A DNA stretch of 64,000 bases. It comes from Ancylostoma caninum (Eukaryota; Nematoda; Chromadorea; Rhabditida; Ancylostomatidae). Below, in pieces: positions 11,201 to 22,100 of the stretch. The stretch is from positions 806,001 through 870,000 of the forward strand of contig JBAJFG010000030.1 in NCBI GenBank assembly GCA_037903475.1, in the 5' to 3' direction. The notes beneath the pieces were generated by a model. That model ran no database searches. It was not told where the DNA came from and saw only the letters and a list, made by a program, of their open reading frames with translations. A program made the translations under genes and the position numbers. The first letter of the stretch is position 1, and every line of letters starts with the position of its first letter.

Positions 11201-14200
11201 TGATTAAGAAGGTGATCAATACTCAAATCCACGTGGCCTAGGGAAGGGAGATGATCAACAGGGTTGATGGTATAAATGAGTAGGAGCATAAATTATTGGT
11301 TATTTTTCGCTTAAGCTCAGGAAACGAAGATGCTTCATGAGATTGGTGGGATACTTGGGGAGGCGATCCACGGTGTTGGCGGAATACATGGGATGGGTGC
11401 GTAAATTATTGCTTAGGCTTTTGTTATTTTCTAGACTTTTGTCTGAGTTTCTAGTAAGGGAGGTTGTCCACAGAGTTGACGAGATACGGACTTTTGCCTG
11501 AGTTTCTAGTAGTGGAGGTGGTCCACAGGGTTGGCGAGAAACATTGGGTGGGTGCGCAATTTATTGTCCAGGCTTTTGTTTGAGTTTCTGGAAAGGGAGG
11601 TAATCCACGGGCTTGGAGGGATACATGAGGTGGGTGCGCAAGTTACTTTCTAGACTTTTGTCTGAGTTTCTTGGAAGGGAGGCAATCCACGGGGTTGGCG
11701 GGATACATGGGGTGGGTGCGTAAGTTATTTTGTAGACTTTTCCTGAGTTTCTAGTAGTGGAGGTGGTCCACGGGGTTGGCGAGAAACATTGGGTGGGAGC
11801 GCAGATTATTTTCTAGACTTTTGCCTGAGTTTCTTGGAAGGGAGGCAATCCACGGGGTTGGCGGGGTACATGGGGTGGGTGCGTAAATTATTGTCTAGGC
11901 TTTTGCCTGAGTTTCTAGTAAGGGAGTTGGTCCACAGGGTTGACGAGATACATGAGGTGGGTGCGCAAGTTATTTTCTAGACTTTTGCCTGAGTTTCTTG
12001 GAAGGGAGGCAACCCACGGGGTTGGCGGGATACATGGGGTGGGTGCGTAAATTATTTTCTAGACTTTTGCCTGAGTTTCTAGTAGGGCAGTGTCCACAGC
12101 GTTGACGAGATACATGAGGTGGGTGCGCAAGTTATTTTCTAGACTTTTGCCTGAGTTTCTAGTAGGGCAGTGTCCACAGCGTTGACGGGATACATGGGGT
12201 GGGTGCGTAAATTATTGTCTGGGCTTTTGCCTGAGTTTCTGGAAAGGGAGGTGGTCCACGGGGTTGGCGGGATACATGAGGTGGGTGCGCAATTTATTGT
12301 CCAGGCTTTTGTTTGAGTTTTTAGTAAGGGAGGTTTCTAGTAAGGGAGGTGGTCCACTGGGTTGGCGATAAACATTGGGTGGGTGCGCAAGTTACTGTCC
12401 AGGTTGATGCCTAAGCTTCTGGAAAGGGGGGTAATCTATGGGGTTGCTGTGATACATGAGGTGGGTGCGCAAGTTATTTTCTAGACTTTTGCCTGAGTTT
12501 CTTGGAAGGGAGGCAATCCACGGGGTTGGCGGGATATAGGGTTATCAAAAAGTTTCCGGCCTAGAGTACTTCCAAAAGATCTACAGCGAGCAAATTTTGT
12601 TGTAGTAAAATACGGGTCCCTCGAACACTAATACACTTTTCATGGCTCGATTTGAATTTTTTCAAACCGTTCAAGGAGCTGCTTTCCTCATTTGACTCAG
12701 AGTATCTTTCAACAGCCGACTCTTTGACGTTTTCGACATCCAGTCCCATCGTGCGAAGATGCTGTTTCAAATTTCCAGACAGAAAATAGTTGCTGGGTGC
12801 AAGGTCCAAACTATAGGACATGTGATTCAGTAATTCGAATCCACGTTCTCGTGTGGCAGCAAGCGCAACTCTTAATCTGTGGACGGGTGCGCTGTCGAAA
12901 AGCATGTGAAACCCACTATGGTTAGGTTAGAAAAAGGGGCCATTATTATTGAATGAGTCAGCATAAGAGCATGAAACTTGGCATGGTGGATTTGAAGGTT
13001 TTAGGCTACATGATCGCACTCAAAGTTTTGAGAAAAAAGGGATGGAACAGGTTGAGGCCGGAAACTTTTTGATACCCCTATACATGGGGGGGGTGCGTAA
13101 ATTATTGTCTAGGCTTTTGCCTGAGTTTCTTGGAAGGGAGGCAATCCACGGGGTTGGCGAGATACATGGGGTGGGTGCGTAGATTATTGTCTAGGCTTTT
13201 GCCCGAGTTTCTGGAAAGGGAGGTGGTCCACGGGGTTGGCGGTATACATGAGGTGGGTGCGCAATTTATTGTCCAGGCTTTTGTTTGAGTTTCTAGTAAG
13301 GGAGGTGGTCCACGGGGTTGATGAGACACATTAGGTGGGTGCGCAAGTTATTGTCTAGGCTTTTGCGCGAGATAGTAACCCCGTGAGTTCCTTGGCTCAA
13401 AGTTTCACCGCATTCTATCAGTGTTGGTATTAGAGTTCGAGTAGAGTGTCTGCAAACAAACCTAATTAAGCACTTCATTCAGTCTCAACACCTGTCTGAA
13501 TAGAACTAATCCTTAGATTTTGAGAAACTCAAACTGAACAGTGACAAACAGCTTGTCGAGGAGTCACAAAATGCCAAAATTGACTGATTGAAATTTTTGA
13601 AGACCACGACCTTCTTTTTGTTGACGACCAATGAACACGTGTTGCCTTTTGCCTGAAGCCAACGCCGCTTTACCACTGAGCCAGCCAGACGGACTCACGG
13701 GAAAATCCCGGCCAACAGACCTCGCCAATTCACTACTGGCCCAGTTGGACTCAAGGAAAAGTTCCGACCAATGGACCAGTGCGCCCCTCTACCTAAAACC
13801 AGCGCTACTTTACCACTAACCCAGTCAAACCCAAGGGAAAATACCGCGCAGTGGACAAGTGTGCCCCTTTACCTGAGACCGGCGCGGCACGTGTGCCCCT
13901 TCATCTGACACCGGCGCGACACGTGTGTCCCTTTACCTGAGACGAGCGCAACTTTGCTGCTGACAGCGTCGCAGTCAAAGGAAAATCCTGACCAGCGGAC
14001 CCGTGTGCCCCTTAGCTTGAGACCGGCGCCTGTTTACCATTGGCCCAGTCGAACCCAAGGGAAGTGCTGACCAAAGACCCGTGTGCCCCTTTACCAGAGT
14101 CCAGCACCTGTTTACCACTGGCGGTAAAATTCTGACCAACAGACCCATGTATCCCTTTACCAGAGACCAGCAGCTGTTTATCACTGGCCCAGTGGAATGC

Positions 14201-17200
14201 AAGGGAAAGTCCTGACCAACGGACCCGTGTGCCCCTTTACCTGAGACCAGCAACTGTTTACCACTGGCCCAGTGGAATCCAAGGAAAAGTCCTGACCAAC
14301 GGACCCGTGTGCCCCTTTACCTGAGACCGGCGCCTGTTTACCATTGGCCCAGTCGAAGCCAAGGGAAAGTGCTGACCAACGGACCCGTGTGACCCTTTAC
14401 CAGATTCCAGCAACTGTTTACCACTGGCGGGAAAATCCCGACCAATGGACCCGTGTGCCTCTTTACCTGAGACCGGCGCAAGTTTACCACTGGCCCAGTC
14501 AAAATCAAGGAAAAACACCAACGGATGGGAACAGCGCTACCACTTCGTTTCAAAACCATGTCAGGAAACAAAACCATATGCTAGGATTTTGTTGTAACGT
14601 TAATCGACATTATTAGGATTATTGGGCTCCAAATCGGATTTGCAGGGAGCCTCTTCACCCCTGAGGCTTGCTGGATTAAAAAAATCTTATATCTGTTTGA
14701 TTCTTTGAATCCAGTTGTTTAGTTTCACCATTATTTTTTGAATTTTTATTACTAGACTGTGTACCCGGCTTTGCTCGGGTCCTGGCAAAAATAGCGAAAA
14801 ATTAATAAAATCGATAAATCGATAGTGCTGTACAAAACGGTTGTCATATTAGTGTTCAGCGTATTGACATACCCCAGTGACATGTCTTCGACGCGCAGGG
14901 GCAAAATTAGCGAAAAATCAGTAAAATCGATAAATCAATAGTGCTGTACAGAACGGTTGTCATATTCGCGTTCAGCGTGCTGACATACCCCAGTGGCATG
15001 TCTTCGCCGCGCCCGGGGCAAAAATAGCGAAAAGTTAATAAAATCGATAAATCGATAGTGCTGTACAAAACGGTTGTCATATTCGTGTTCAGCGTATTGA
15101 CATACCCCAGTGACATGTCTTCGACGCGCAGGGGCAAAATTAGCGAAAAATCAGTAAAATCGATAAATCAATAGTGCTGTACAGAACGGTTGTCATATTC
15201 GTGTTCAGCGTGCTGACATACCCCAGTGGCATGTCTTCGCTGCGCCCGGGGCAAAATTAGCGAAAAATCAGTAAAATCGATAAATCGATAGTGCTGTACA
15301 AAAAGGTTGTCATATTCGTGTTCAGCGTGCTGACATACCCCAGTGGCATGTCTTCGCCGCGCCCGGGGCAAAATTAGCGAAAAATCAGTAAAATCGATAA
15401 ATCGATAGTGCTGTACAAAAAGGTTGTCATATTCGTGTTCAGCGTATTGACATACCCCAGTGACATGACTCGTATCTAAATCTACATCTGTCTGCGCGCG
15501 GCGCGCCCCATGGACCAACGCTAAGGTAGCGCGAAATTCAAAAACGTGCTAGAATCTAAGTGTCTGAAGTGGTTTTCGTAACAGTAGGGACAAATCAATG
15601 ATGATGGATGCTTGTGAAGAGTTGAACTCGAAGTATTCGACGACACATTTGCATTCGTGGGGAATATTGCAACCTTCCAAACTTAGTCGTTCTTCGATTG
15701 TAACCACGCAATACTTTCGCTAAGTCGTTGTAGAACATTTTGCGATAGCTAAAACGACCCTATTTCTGGTCAAAAATTTGAGGGCTAGCTTGGTGGAGTT
15801 TTGAGTACAGACGTTGTGTGCTTAAACACTTGATAGTGAACTATACCAGTACAGTGCTGGAGTATTACGTTGGAGACATTCGGGGTGAGATTCTCCACGC
15901 CTCATGGAACATCTCTCCAAGATGTTGTGCATCAACCACTTTCTAATGGTTTGTCGCCACGCTCGTATCGATATGCACACCACATTCTTTCCTTCAGTTC
16001 CGAAGCAATGCACAAAACAGAGTACCCGTGCTATAAGCATATCGTCGTGAGTGTTCGGATTCCATGCCACACGGATAATCTCACGAAGTCCATCACTAAT
16101 CAAAAACAGTTAAATTTTCCTTGTTGTGGGAGTGGTCTCAATGATATCTTCATCCGACATGAAGTCCCTTCAGGAGGTCCCTTCAGAAGGCCCAATGACA
16201 GCGTCATTTTCATATTCATTCTTTTCCTGAGCAAGGTTTGCCCTGTCGATTCCTAAAGCCTCTTGGAATGTGAGATTCTCAGGAAACCAAAATTTTACGT
16301 CAAATCTCTGCGAAACTTCCGAGAAGTGTGGATGTACAGTTCAACACTGGTGAACGGTGAATACTGGTGAAAGAATCATGGACTGGTACGCGGCCATTTC
16401 CACTCAATATCAACATGCTTGATGGTGCACAACCACCTCGTATACCTTCAGTCTGTGAGTGCACCAGTATTCACCCGTTCCGACTGCTGTATAATGACAT
16501 AATTAATAAATGAGGCTTCGAAAAAATTCTCGGTGATTTGTTTACGTTGACGGGTCGGTTACTTGGAAGGGATCGGACACAGATGTGGCGAAAGTTAGTC
16601 ACTAACGCCATCTAACCGCTTTGCTATCTTGTGATGTTCAGCTACATGTAAAACTAAAGAGCGCATCTCTTGATAGTCAAACGACCACAGAAACCAAAAC
16701 TCAGCCTTCCACTGTTTTTCAAACCAATATTTAACTGAAAGAGAACATCTTACTGCAGCAACCAACTCTAAATAACTTGAGAAAAAAATCAAGTACAAAT
16801 GCTGCGAAGGTGTAAATCGTATTCAGTGGAAAAGGAGGTCATACACTTTTCAAACGATGTTACTAGAGAGTTATCCTTTCTTTCTCGCTTTTACAATCCT
16901 TCGGCACTCATTCTTTACTCAGTTCTGCAAGGAAACTAAACCGATGCGACACAATCGTTACCGCGATTTGAATTTCGCGGGTAGTTAGCGCTGGTCCATG
17001 GGGCGCACCGCGCGCAGACAGATGTAGATTTAGATACGAGTCAGTGACATGTCTTCGCCGCGCAGGGGCAAAATTAGCGAAAAATCAGTAAAATCGATAA
17101 ATCAATAGTGCTGTACAAAAAGGTTGTCATATTCGTGTTCAGCGTATTGACATACCCCAGTGACATGTCTTCGCCGCGCAGGGGCAAAATTAGCGAAAAA

Positions 17201-18979
17201 TCAGTAAAATCGATAAATCGATAGTGCCGTACGAAACGGTTGTCATATTCGTGTTCAGCGTACTGACATACCCCAATAGCCATGTCTTCACCGTCACTGG
17301 GGCAAAACAAGCGAAAAATCAATAAAATCGATAAATCGATAGTGCCGTACGAAACGGTTGTCATATTCGTGTTCAGCGTACTGACATACCCCAGTAGACA
17401 TGTCCTCGCCACGCCTGGGGCAAAAATAGCGAAAAATCAATAAAATCGATATAGTCGATAAACCAATCAATAATCCCAGGTGCAAAGTAGCCTAAAACCT
17501 ACGCCGGCCCTTAGGGAGGTGTCACCCTATAACAAGGAAGATAAAGATCTAGGAAGAAAAAAGCGGACAATGTGGAAATTTAGGCCAGGGGCCCCTTTCT
17601 TAAAGTACTCATCACAACACTGCGTATCGACAATGCGCTGAGAGTCGACGCGCAGTAACAGACGCGTTCTCGGGAATTAGCGACCAAATCTTTTAATATA
17701 GTAGGATTGTTCATTGGGCTTCAGTAGAAATTCCTTTGTTTTGACAACTGGGTATTCACTTGGGTATTCAGATAAGCTTTGTGTTCGAAACGTTACGTAC
17801 ACTCTATCCCTATACCTTAACATACCCTAAAATCCACTATAATCGCTAGTTCAACTGTCTTCTCTACGGTTGGACGATGGCTGGATGGATGAGTTGCTCC
17901 GTCAGGCAGATCCAGGCAAATCGTGACGCATGATCGTAATCGGGTGGTAGCAGTGCACCCCAGACTCAGCCCGTCTATAGTGACACCCGGAGAATTACGC
18001 CACACGACCTACACCCTCGAAAAGGACGCCGCGTAGCTGCGTCGCGCGCGCCGGAACCGCTGTCGTCTGCTGCCGTTATGCTATTTGTAGCATCTTTTCT
18101 TCCGGAGCCGGGGAAAAATGATCAAATCGGGAAGAACAGCGCCTAGAAATACCATTCCGGCGGCGGACAGCATCGATTCCGGCGCGCGCTGCGCGGCTGT
18201 GCGGCGTCCTCGAGGCTGATGATGGGCCACCGCCATCGACGCTCACTATGGATAAATTGTCTATCACAGAGCATATATCTGATAATATGACTCTGGTATA
18301 CTCTTATAATCACATGACTTTCAAAGGAACTTCCGGTTTCAGGAGGTGTTCTGACTACATTTATTGATCCACGACATCGTGGCAACTTGGCCCGGTTCAT
18401 AAATCATGGATGCGATCCGAATTTATCAATAGCGATCATACGAATAGGATATACAGTGCCTCATGTGGGATTATTTTCTAACAGGTGAGCTGTTCTTTTC
18501 ATAGCATACACGCACTTTAAGTGCAGATAGGTAATTCTGATTTTTTTTTCAAGTGAGAGGCAAGAGAGTGTGCTTATCATCTGCCTCTCACAAAATCTCG
18601 TTCCTATAGGTATTGTTAAAATGAGATCCAATAAGAGCCATTGTTTCTGTTTTATACGATGGTTTGTTTCCCTTATAAATAAGTGAGACGTTTTGTTCGT
18701 AATTGTAGAAGAGAATATGAACATCTTACCGTAGGTGGGTTTTGGTGAACGAGTCTGTGATTAGTGTAACTAGCGAACAAAGGCTACTGCATAGTGGTTC
18801 TCGTATCGCGATGCCTGCTGTATTTTTCTAAATGAATTTCCAGGATAATACATGCGGGTGAGGAGCTGTGTTACGACTATGGCGTTTCAGCCCTAAATGG
18901 TGTCGATGGAAAAAGATGTCTTTGTGGTTCTGCCATATGTAGAGGATATCTGCCAATGTCAGCCACAGCGTCTGAATAA
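8248..18979 (+). CDS. set-23: SET-domain histone-lysine methyltransferase (SET-23/SETMAR type), complete, five exons
   Basis: Exons: 8248-8382, 8446-8589, 9601-9775, 18343-18484, 18844-18979 (TAA). Phases agree and give 243 residues, about the size of the small pre-SET/SET/post-SET enzymes. The pre-SET region (residues 1-93) is rich in zinc-binding Cys (GCEC, CACLLG, CHSECSCS, APCRNRVVQ). The SET core follows: KGFGVRAAEEIPA, VCEYAGEVL, FIDPRHRGNLARF, then NHGCDPN at 172-178 and GEELCYDYG at 204-212. The post-SET is CLCGSAIC (224-231). The family transfers methyl groups from SAM to histone lysines, probably H3, in the nucleus; the exact target cannot be read here. NHGC replaces the usual NHSC. 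The ATG at 8248 is preceded in frame by a stop at 8224. The third intron is 8,567 bp. The CCDC137-like gene follows 153 bp downstream. Confidence 0.9.
9791..10091. mobile_element. 301-bp TA-flanked inverted-repeat element just inside set-23 intron 3
   Basis: The ends read TAGTGGAGTCGTTTTGACAG and its inverted copy CTGTCAAAACGACTCCACTA, with a second paired block CTGGCATTGGAGCACGCA. TA flanks both sides (9789-9790, 10092-10093), the signature of Tc1/mariner-derived miniature elements. It begins only 15 bases after the splice donor. Confidence 0.85.
10094..10322. repeat. Dispersed repeat, paired with an inverted copy at 17820-18010
   Basis: TTTGCCTGGATCTGCCTGA, CAACTCATCC and neighbouring blocks recur as the reverse complement at about 17880-17990. 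Next to both copies lies part of the GC-rich CAGTG element family (compare 36977-37235). The pair brackets the satellite-filled part of the intron. Confidence 0.65.
11355..12534. repeat. 81/82-bp minisatellite, left block, about 14 units
   Basis: The unit includes GGAGGCAATCCACGGGGTTG, then GCGGGATACATGGGGTGGGT and GCGTAAATTATTGTCTAGGC, ending TTTTGCCTGAGTTTCT. Units vary by substitution and small indels. The array resumes at 13081, because a mariner-type element was inserted in one unit. Confidence 0.93.
12537..13080. mobile_element. 544-bp mariner relic inserted in the minisatellite
   Basis: The terminal repeats TAGGGTTATCAAAAAGTTTC… and (reverse complement of the right end) TAGGGGTATCAAAAAGTTTC… match over 26 bp with one mismatch. 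TA is present on both sides (12535-12536, 13081-13082). Removing the insert plus one TA restores the satellite unit GGGATACATGGGG exactly. It carries the C-terminal part of a mariner transposase on the minus strand. Confidence 0.92.
12561..12905 (-). pseudogene. Mariner transposase, C-terminal fragment (inactive)
   Basis: The minus-strand frame of 114 codons matches the end of mariner transposases: FDSAPVHR (usual HDNAPVH, holding the second catalytic Asp), HMSYSLDLAPSNY (usual YSPDLAPSDY) and a NGLKKFKSSHEKC tail. The N-terminal DNA-binding region and first catalytic Asp are missing, and the third Asp is replaced by Asn (APSN). It is therefore a truncated, catalytically dead copy. Frame position and orientation agree with the flanking terminal repeats. 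Confidence 0.88.
13081..13370. repeat. 81/82-bp minisatellite, right block
   Basis: This continues the 11355-12534 array after the mariner insertion, with about 3.5 further units, decaying after TTATTGTCTAGGCTTTTGCG at about 13368. Confidence 0.92.
13655..14530. repeat. 79-bp minisatellite, about 11 units
   Basis: The unit includes GTTTACCACTGGCCCAGTCG, AACCCAAGGGAAA, CCTGACCAACGGACCCGTGT and GCCCCTTTACCTGAGACCGG. Several units are shortened, notably around 13870-13950. Minus-strand open frames here (for example 13975-14253) are products of the repeat, not genes. Confidence 0.93.
14783..15466. repeat. 117-bp tandem array, left block, about 6 units
   Basis: The unit includes GGCAAAATTAGCGAAAAATC, AGTAAAATCGATAAATCGAT, AGTGCTGTACAAAACGGTTG, TCATATTCGTGTTCAGCG and CATACCCCAGTGACATGTCT. 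Just before it stands the small palindrome ACCCGGCTTTGCTCGGGT (14763-14780). The array is split by the element at 15467-17042. Confidence 0.93.
15467..17042. mobile_element. 1,576-bp DNA transposon with about 75-bp terminal inverted repeats
   Basis: The left end GACTCGTATCTAAATCTACA… and the right end …TGTAGATTTAGATACGAGTC are inverted copies that stay similar for about 75 bp (including TCTGCGCGCGG and CCCCATGGACCA). AGTGACAT occurs on both sides (15459-15466 and 17043-17050), an 8-bp (possibly 9-bp) target duplication. Removing the insert and one duplicate restores the 117-bp unit. Frames inside (15870-16256 on +, 15822-16103 on -) resemble nothing I know. Duplication size fits hAT; long ends would also fit a Mutator-like element. 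Confidence 0.88.
17043..17460. repeat. 117-bp tandem array, right block, about 3.6 units
   Basis: This continues the 14783-15466 array beyond the transposon; the last unit degenerates near 17460. Confidence 0.92.
17820..18260. repeat. Composite dispersed repeat near the end of set-23 intron 3
   Basis: The first part (to about 18010) is the inverted partner of 10094-10322. The second part (about 18015-18255) is a degenerate member of the GC-rich CAGTG palindromic family (compare 28468-28703 and 36977-37235): GCGCGCGCC on one side, GGCGCGCGC and GGGCCACCGCCATCGACG on the other. Confidence 0.6.
18485..18843. other. Fourth intron of set-23
   Basis: It begins GTGAGC and ends TTTCCAG. I see nothing else in it. 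Confidence 0.8.
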
Positions 18980-19011
18980 TCTTCCGTAAATGTTTCAGTT
19001 GTTCTAATCTT

Positions 19012-19017
19012 AATAAA
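19012..19017 (+). terminator. Poly(A) signal of set-23
   Basis: AATAAA lies 33 bases after the set-23 stop codon. It fits the short 3' untranslated regions of upstream operon genes. Confidence 0.6.
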
Positions 19018-19103
19018 TCTCTTGATTCTAATAGTTGGGTCCATGTTATAACTGGTCAATCGGTTACTACTGAAGATTTTGGACTTTGTGATTTTTATAC
19101 TAA

Positions 19104-19123
19104 TACTTTTAATAGGGTTACAG
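19104..19123 (+). promoter_or_regulatory. Ur-like motif and intercistronic trans-splice acceptor
   Basis: TACTTT (19104-19109) fits the UAYYUU Ur element known from C. elegans operons and is followed by the acceptor GGGTTACAG ending at 19123. The acceptor is about 106 bases after the poly(A) signal and 9 bases before the next ATG, the geometry expected for SL2-type trans-splicing. This is inference from consensus and spacing. Confidence 0.55.
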
Positions 19124-19132
19124 TTAAACGGA

Positions 19133-22100
19133 ATGGGCCGACATAAGCGAATTCCGACGAAAAATCGGAAGAAGTTGAAATCCGTAGATCCGTTCAACAA
19201 GAATGCGCCAGCGTTGAAGGCAGCCGCATTAAGGTATGTTTCCTGTTTCAGTGGCACAGTGTGTTTTTCCGGGAGTAAAATCGCGCGCGATCGAGATCGA
19301 GATCGAGATCCATTCCAATAGATCAAATTCTCAGTCGAAAGACCACGTGAAAGCGGAGGTTCCAGCAATTCGCACGTAGCCTTTGTACTGGGTCCGCAAT
19401 TGCACCGATTTTACTCCCGGAAAAACACCCTGTATTTAGCAGTAGCGGATGCAGGGGGCGGGGGAGGGGAATGGGTCGCAAAGTTTTTGAAATTACTTTA
19501 CAGTACAAATGAAAATCTTGTTTTAGTTTATTTTTATTTGTTTGTTTTTATTGTTATTTTTAATATGTTTCTTTATAATTATTTATTATTATAATTAACA
19601 TCTTTATTAATTTTGTTTTCCATCGGGGTTACAAGGGGCATTTGCAAGGTATGGGACTACGGCGCGGCGTGCCACCGAGGTTGTCTGTTGCTAGCAGAAG
19701 TGGCGAAACGAGAGCCATAGAGAACCTCTGTGTCTCTGCCCAAGAGAGCCGCGCCGCGGTCCAGTCCCTCGCACACGGCCGTTGGAGTTCCCTTTATACT
19801 TGCCGCTCTCTTCATTTGCTGTACACTTTCCCCCATTCTTTTTTTCTCTTGTATCTTTCCAGCATTCTTCCCAATTGTAATAGACTATCTCATGACTATC
19901 TCATGCGTGAACCAACCTCATCAGCATTTTCTTATGCAAATCTTCTCAGAGAAAGTCCATCTTACCAGTTTATAACCGCCTTCCAGTGGCGGGCGCAGAA
20001 AGTGGGCTGGAGGGTAGGGGCGTGAGAAGAAAGTTGGGTCTGCCGTTTTAAGTACCTGAATGCAAAATGAAAATAATAAAAATACAAAATTAAATGATAA
20101 TTAAGTATAATTATTCAAAAATGACAAATGAAAATAAACGAAAACAAGATGTTTGTTTATTTTATAGAGTATTTAATTTCGAAAATTCGGCAACCCACCC
20201 CTGGGGAGCACATTTCCGCCTCTCTGTGTCCGCTACTGCTATCTTCCTATCTTTACTATTCTATTTATTAAAATCAACAATCAGTAACTAAATGCATACT
20301 TAACCCTAATGATGTCGTTTTTAAGCAAAGTGAATTGGGAACCGAAGGATGATGAGCAGCCTATGCCAAGGTCTCTGAGGGAATTACAGGTGCTGTGAGG
20401 TTGCACCTATCCTGGCGTTACTAGTTTTATTCTGTGGTGTTTAGTGCGTTGGAATGACAATTGATTTACAGGAAAGCAAATCCCAGGCAATTCTGGACAA
20501 AAAGGAAGTGAAGAAGCGAAGACAACATAAAAATAAAGTGATCGGTATGTGACTAGAATATGGTTATTTTCTGCAGGAGGATCGTGAATTTGATTCTATT
20601 AATAAGGAAAAGGGCGACTCTGTCCGGTTGTCCTGTATTTTATTAGCATGATTTCCTTTCAAGGGTAAAATTCGTGAATAGTAGAGTAGGATTTTGTACA
20701 TTTGCGGACTGCCATTGTTGCTCAGCAAATATAGAACTTCTGTCGTAAGGAAGATGTTGACTTCATGTATTTGAAAGATAATGCGTGGATATTGTGTCGG
20801 CTGAGTTTGCTTTGACAAAAATTTTACGGATGAAAATGTTCAAATGGACGGAGCACAACGTTTACCCGCATTTTTTTTTCAGCGGAAGCTGAAAAAGTGG
20901 GCATTCGAAAAGGTCGCTTTGAAACAGTGGAGCACTTTGTGCGAAGAGTGGAACGTATGACATATGCAGCCGTGAAGGATCACGAAACTCTGGTGCGTGT
21001 GAATTCTTCGTACAGTTGACTGGAATTTTCTTTATTCGATAAGTTTTACGCGCTTTTTGTGCGGCTCTTGCAGTTTGTATTCGAATCCTAGGTGATGAAA
21101 CTCGCTTGAAAACACGTTCATTTCTGCAGAGCGCTTTTTATGTTGAGGTATAATGCAAAGTTATTGTTTTCAGGTGAAACAGGGTTTGGTTGGCAGAGAG
21201 GAGTCAGAAATAAATGCTGACTTTAAATTGCTCGAAGAAAAAGAGAAAAGGCAAAAAGAGCAGAAGAGAAATGAGATCCAGAATAAGATCAAAGCTGCGC
21301 GAGAACTACGAGAACGAACAGAGAAAATGAAAGAGGTGCTTTTTAAGTTGGTAAACGCTTACTTCATTAGTCACGTACATTTTTGCAGGAGAAATTAAAG
21401 GCGAAGGAAGAAAGAAAACGAAAAAGGAAGGCCGAAGAGACAGCTGAAGATAATAAAGTAGAAGAGATTGATCAGGTAGTTTTTTTTTGGATCGTTCACA
21501 TATAAATCTATTGGGCGCTTACACCTTTTTTTGCCTGTTTTCTACATATTTACTACTCGAACAGGTGGTAAATTCAATCACTGCAAATTGTTCCGTGCGC
21601 ATGAGAGGCAGTACCTCGTTTGCGCGAATTTCTCGCACGTTTTGCGCCGTTTCATGAGAAGATATAAGTTTTGCTACCCTTAAATCCTTGAATGCAGCGT
21701 GATCCGCAAAACTAAGATTTCCATGAGTGCTGTCTTTAGATGTGCGATTTGTATATGAAACTGAACACTTTTCTTTTCCCCTGTTGGTTACATCCATTTG
21801 GCACTAGAAACTATTTAGAGCGCAGCTTTCGGTGTGCACTAGAAAGCAAATTTGATACCGACGCACATCAGTCCTTGATCCTTCTGCCAATAATCACTGC
21901 CGGGTGGATACCCTTATATACTTCAAGAAGTTGTTTTTTCTTAAGGATGATCCAAATGTGCGTGCCGAGCCTTCAGCTGCGCACTTTGATGAGGATAACA
22001 TAAGAATGAAGAAGAAAAAGAAAAAATTAGGTGGTTCTGACAGGATCCGAGAGAAAAAGAAGTTGGCTGCTGAGCAAGCTCGTCAAGAAGCCGCCTTGAA

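Larger units (their letters stand above)
9776..18342. other. 8.6-kb third intron of set-23, almost entirely repeats
   Basis: The donor GTATGT at 9776 and acceptor GGTTTCAG at 18335-18342 interrupt the SET domain itself. Between them lie an inverted-repeat element, minisatellites of about 81, 79 and 117 bp, a mariner relic, a 1.58-kb transposon and dispersed repeats, all listed separately. About 10323-11354 shows nothing I recognise. No host exon was found. Confidence 0.8.

Noticed and set aside
13975..14577. Minus-strand frames of 79-92 codons
   Set aside because: These are products of the 79-bp minisatellite.
15168..15518. Minus-strand frame of 116 codons (QYAEHEYDN repeats)
   Set aside because: It is a read-through of the 117-bp array and the start of the inserted transposon.
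15822..16256. Overlapping frames inside the 1,576-bp transposon
   Set aside because: Considered as transposase. No DDE-type motifs, zinc finger or dimerisation block could be seen, so no function is claimed.
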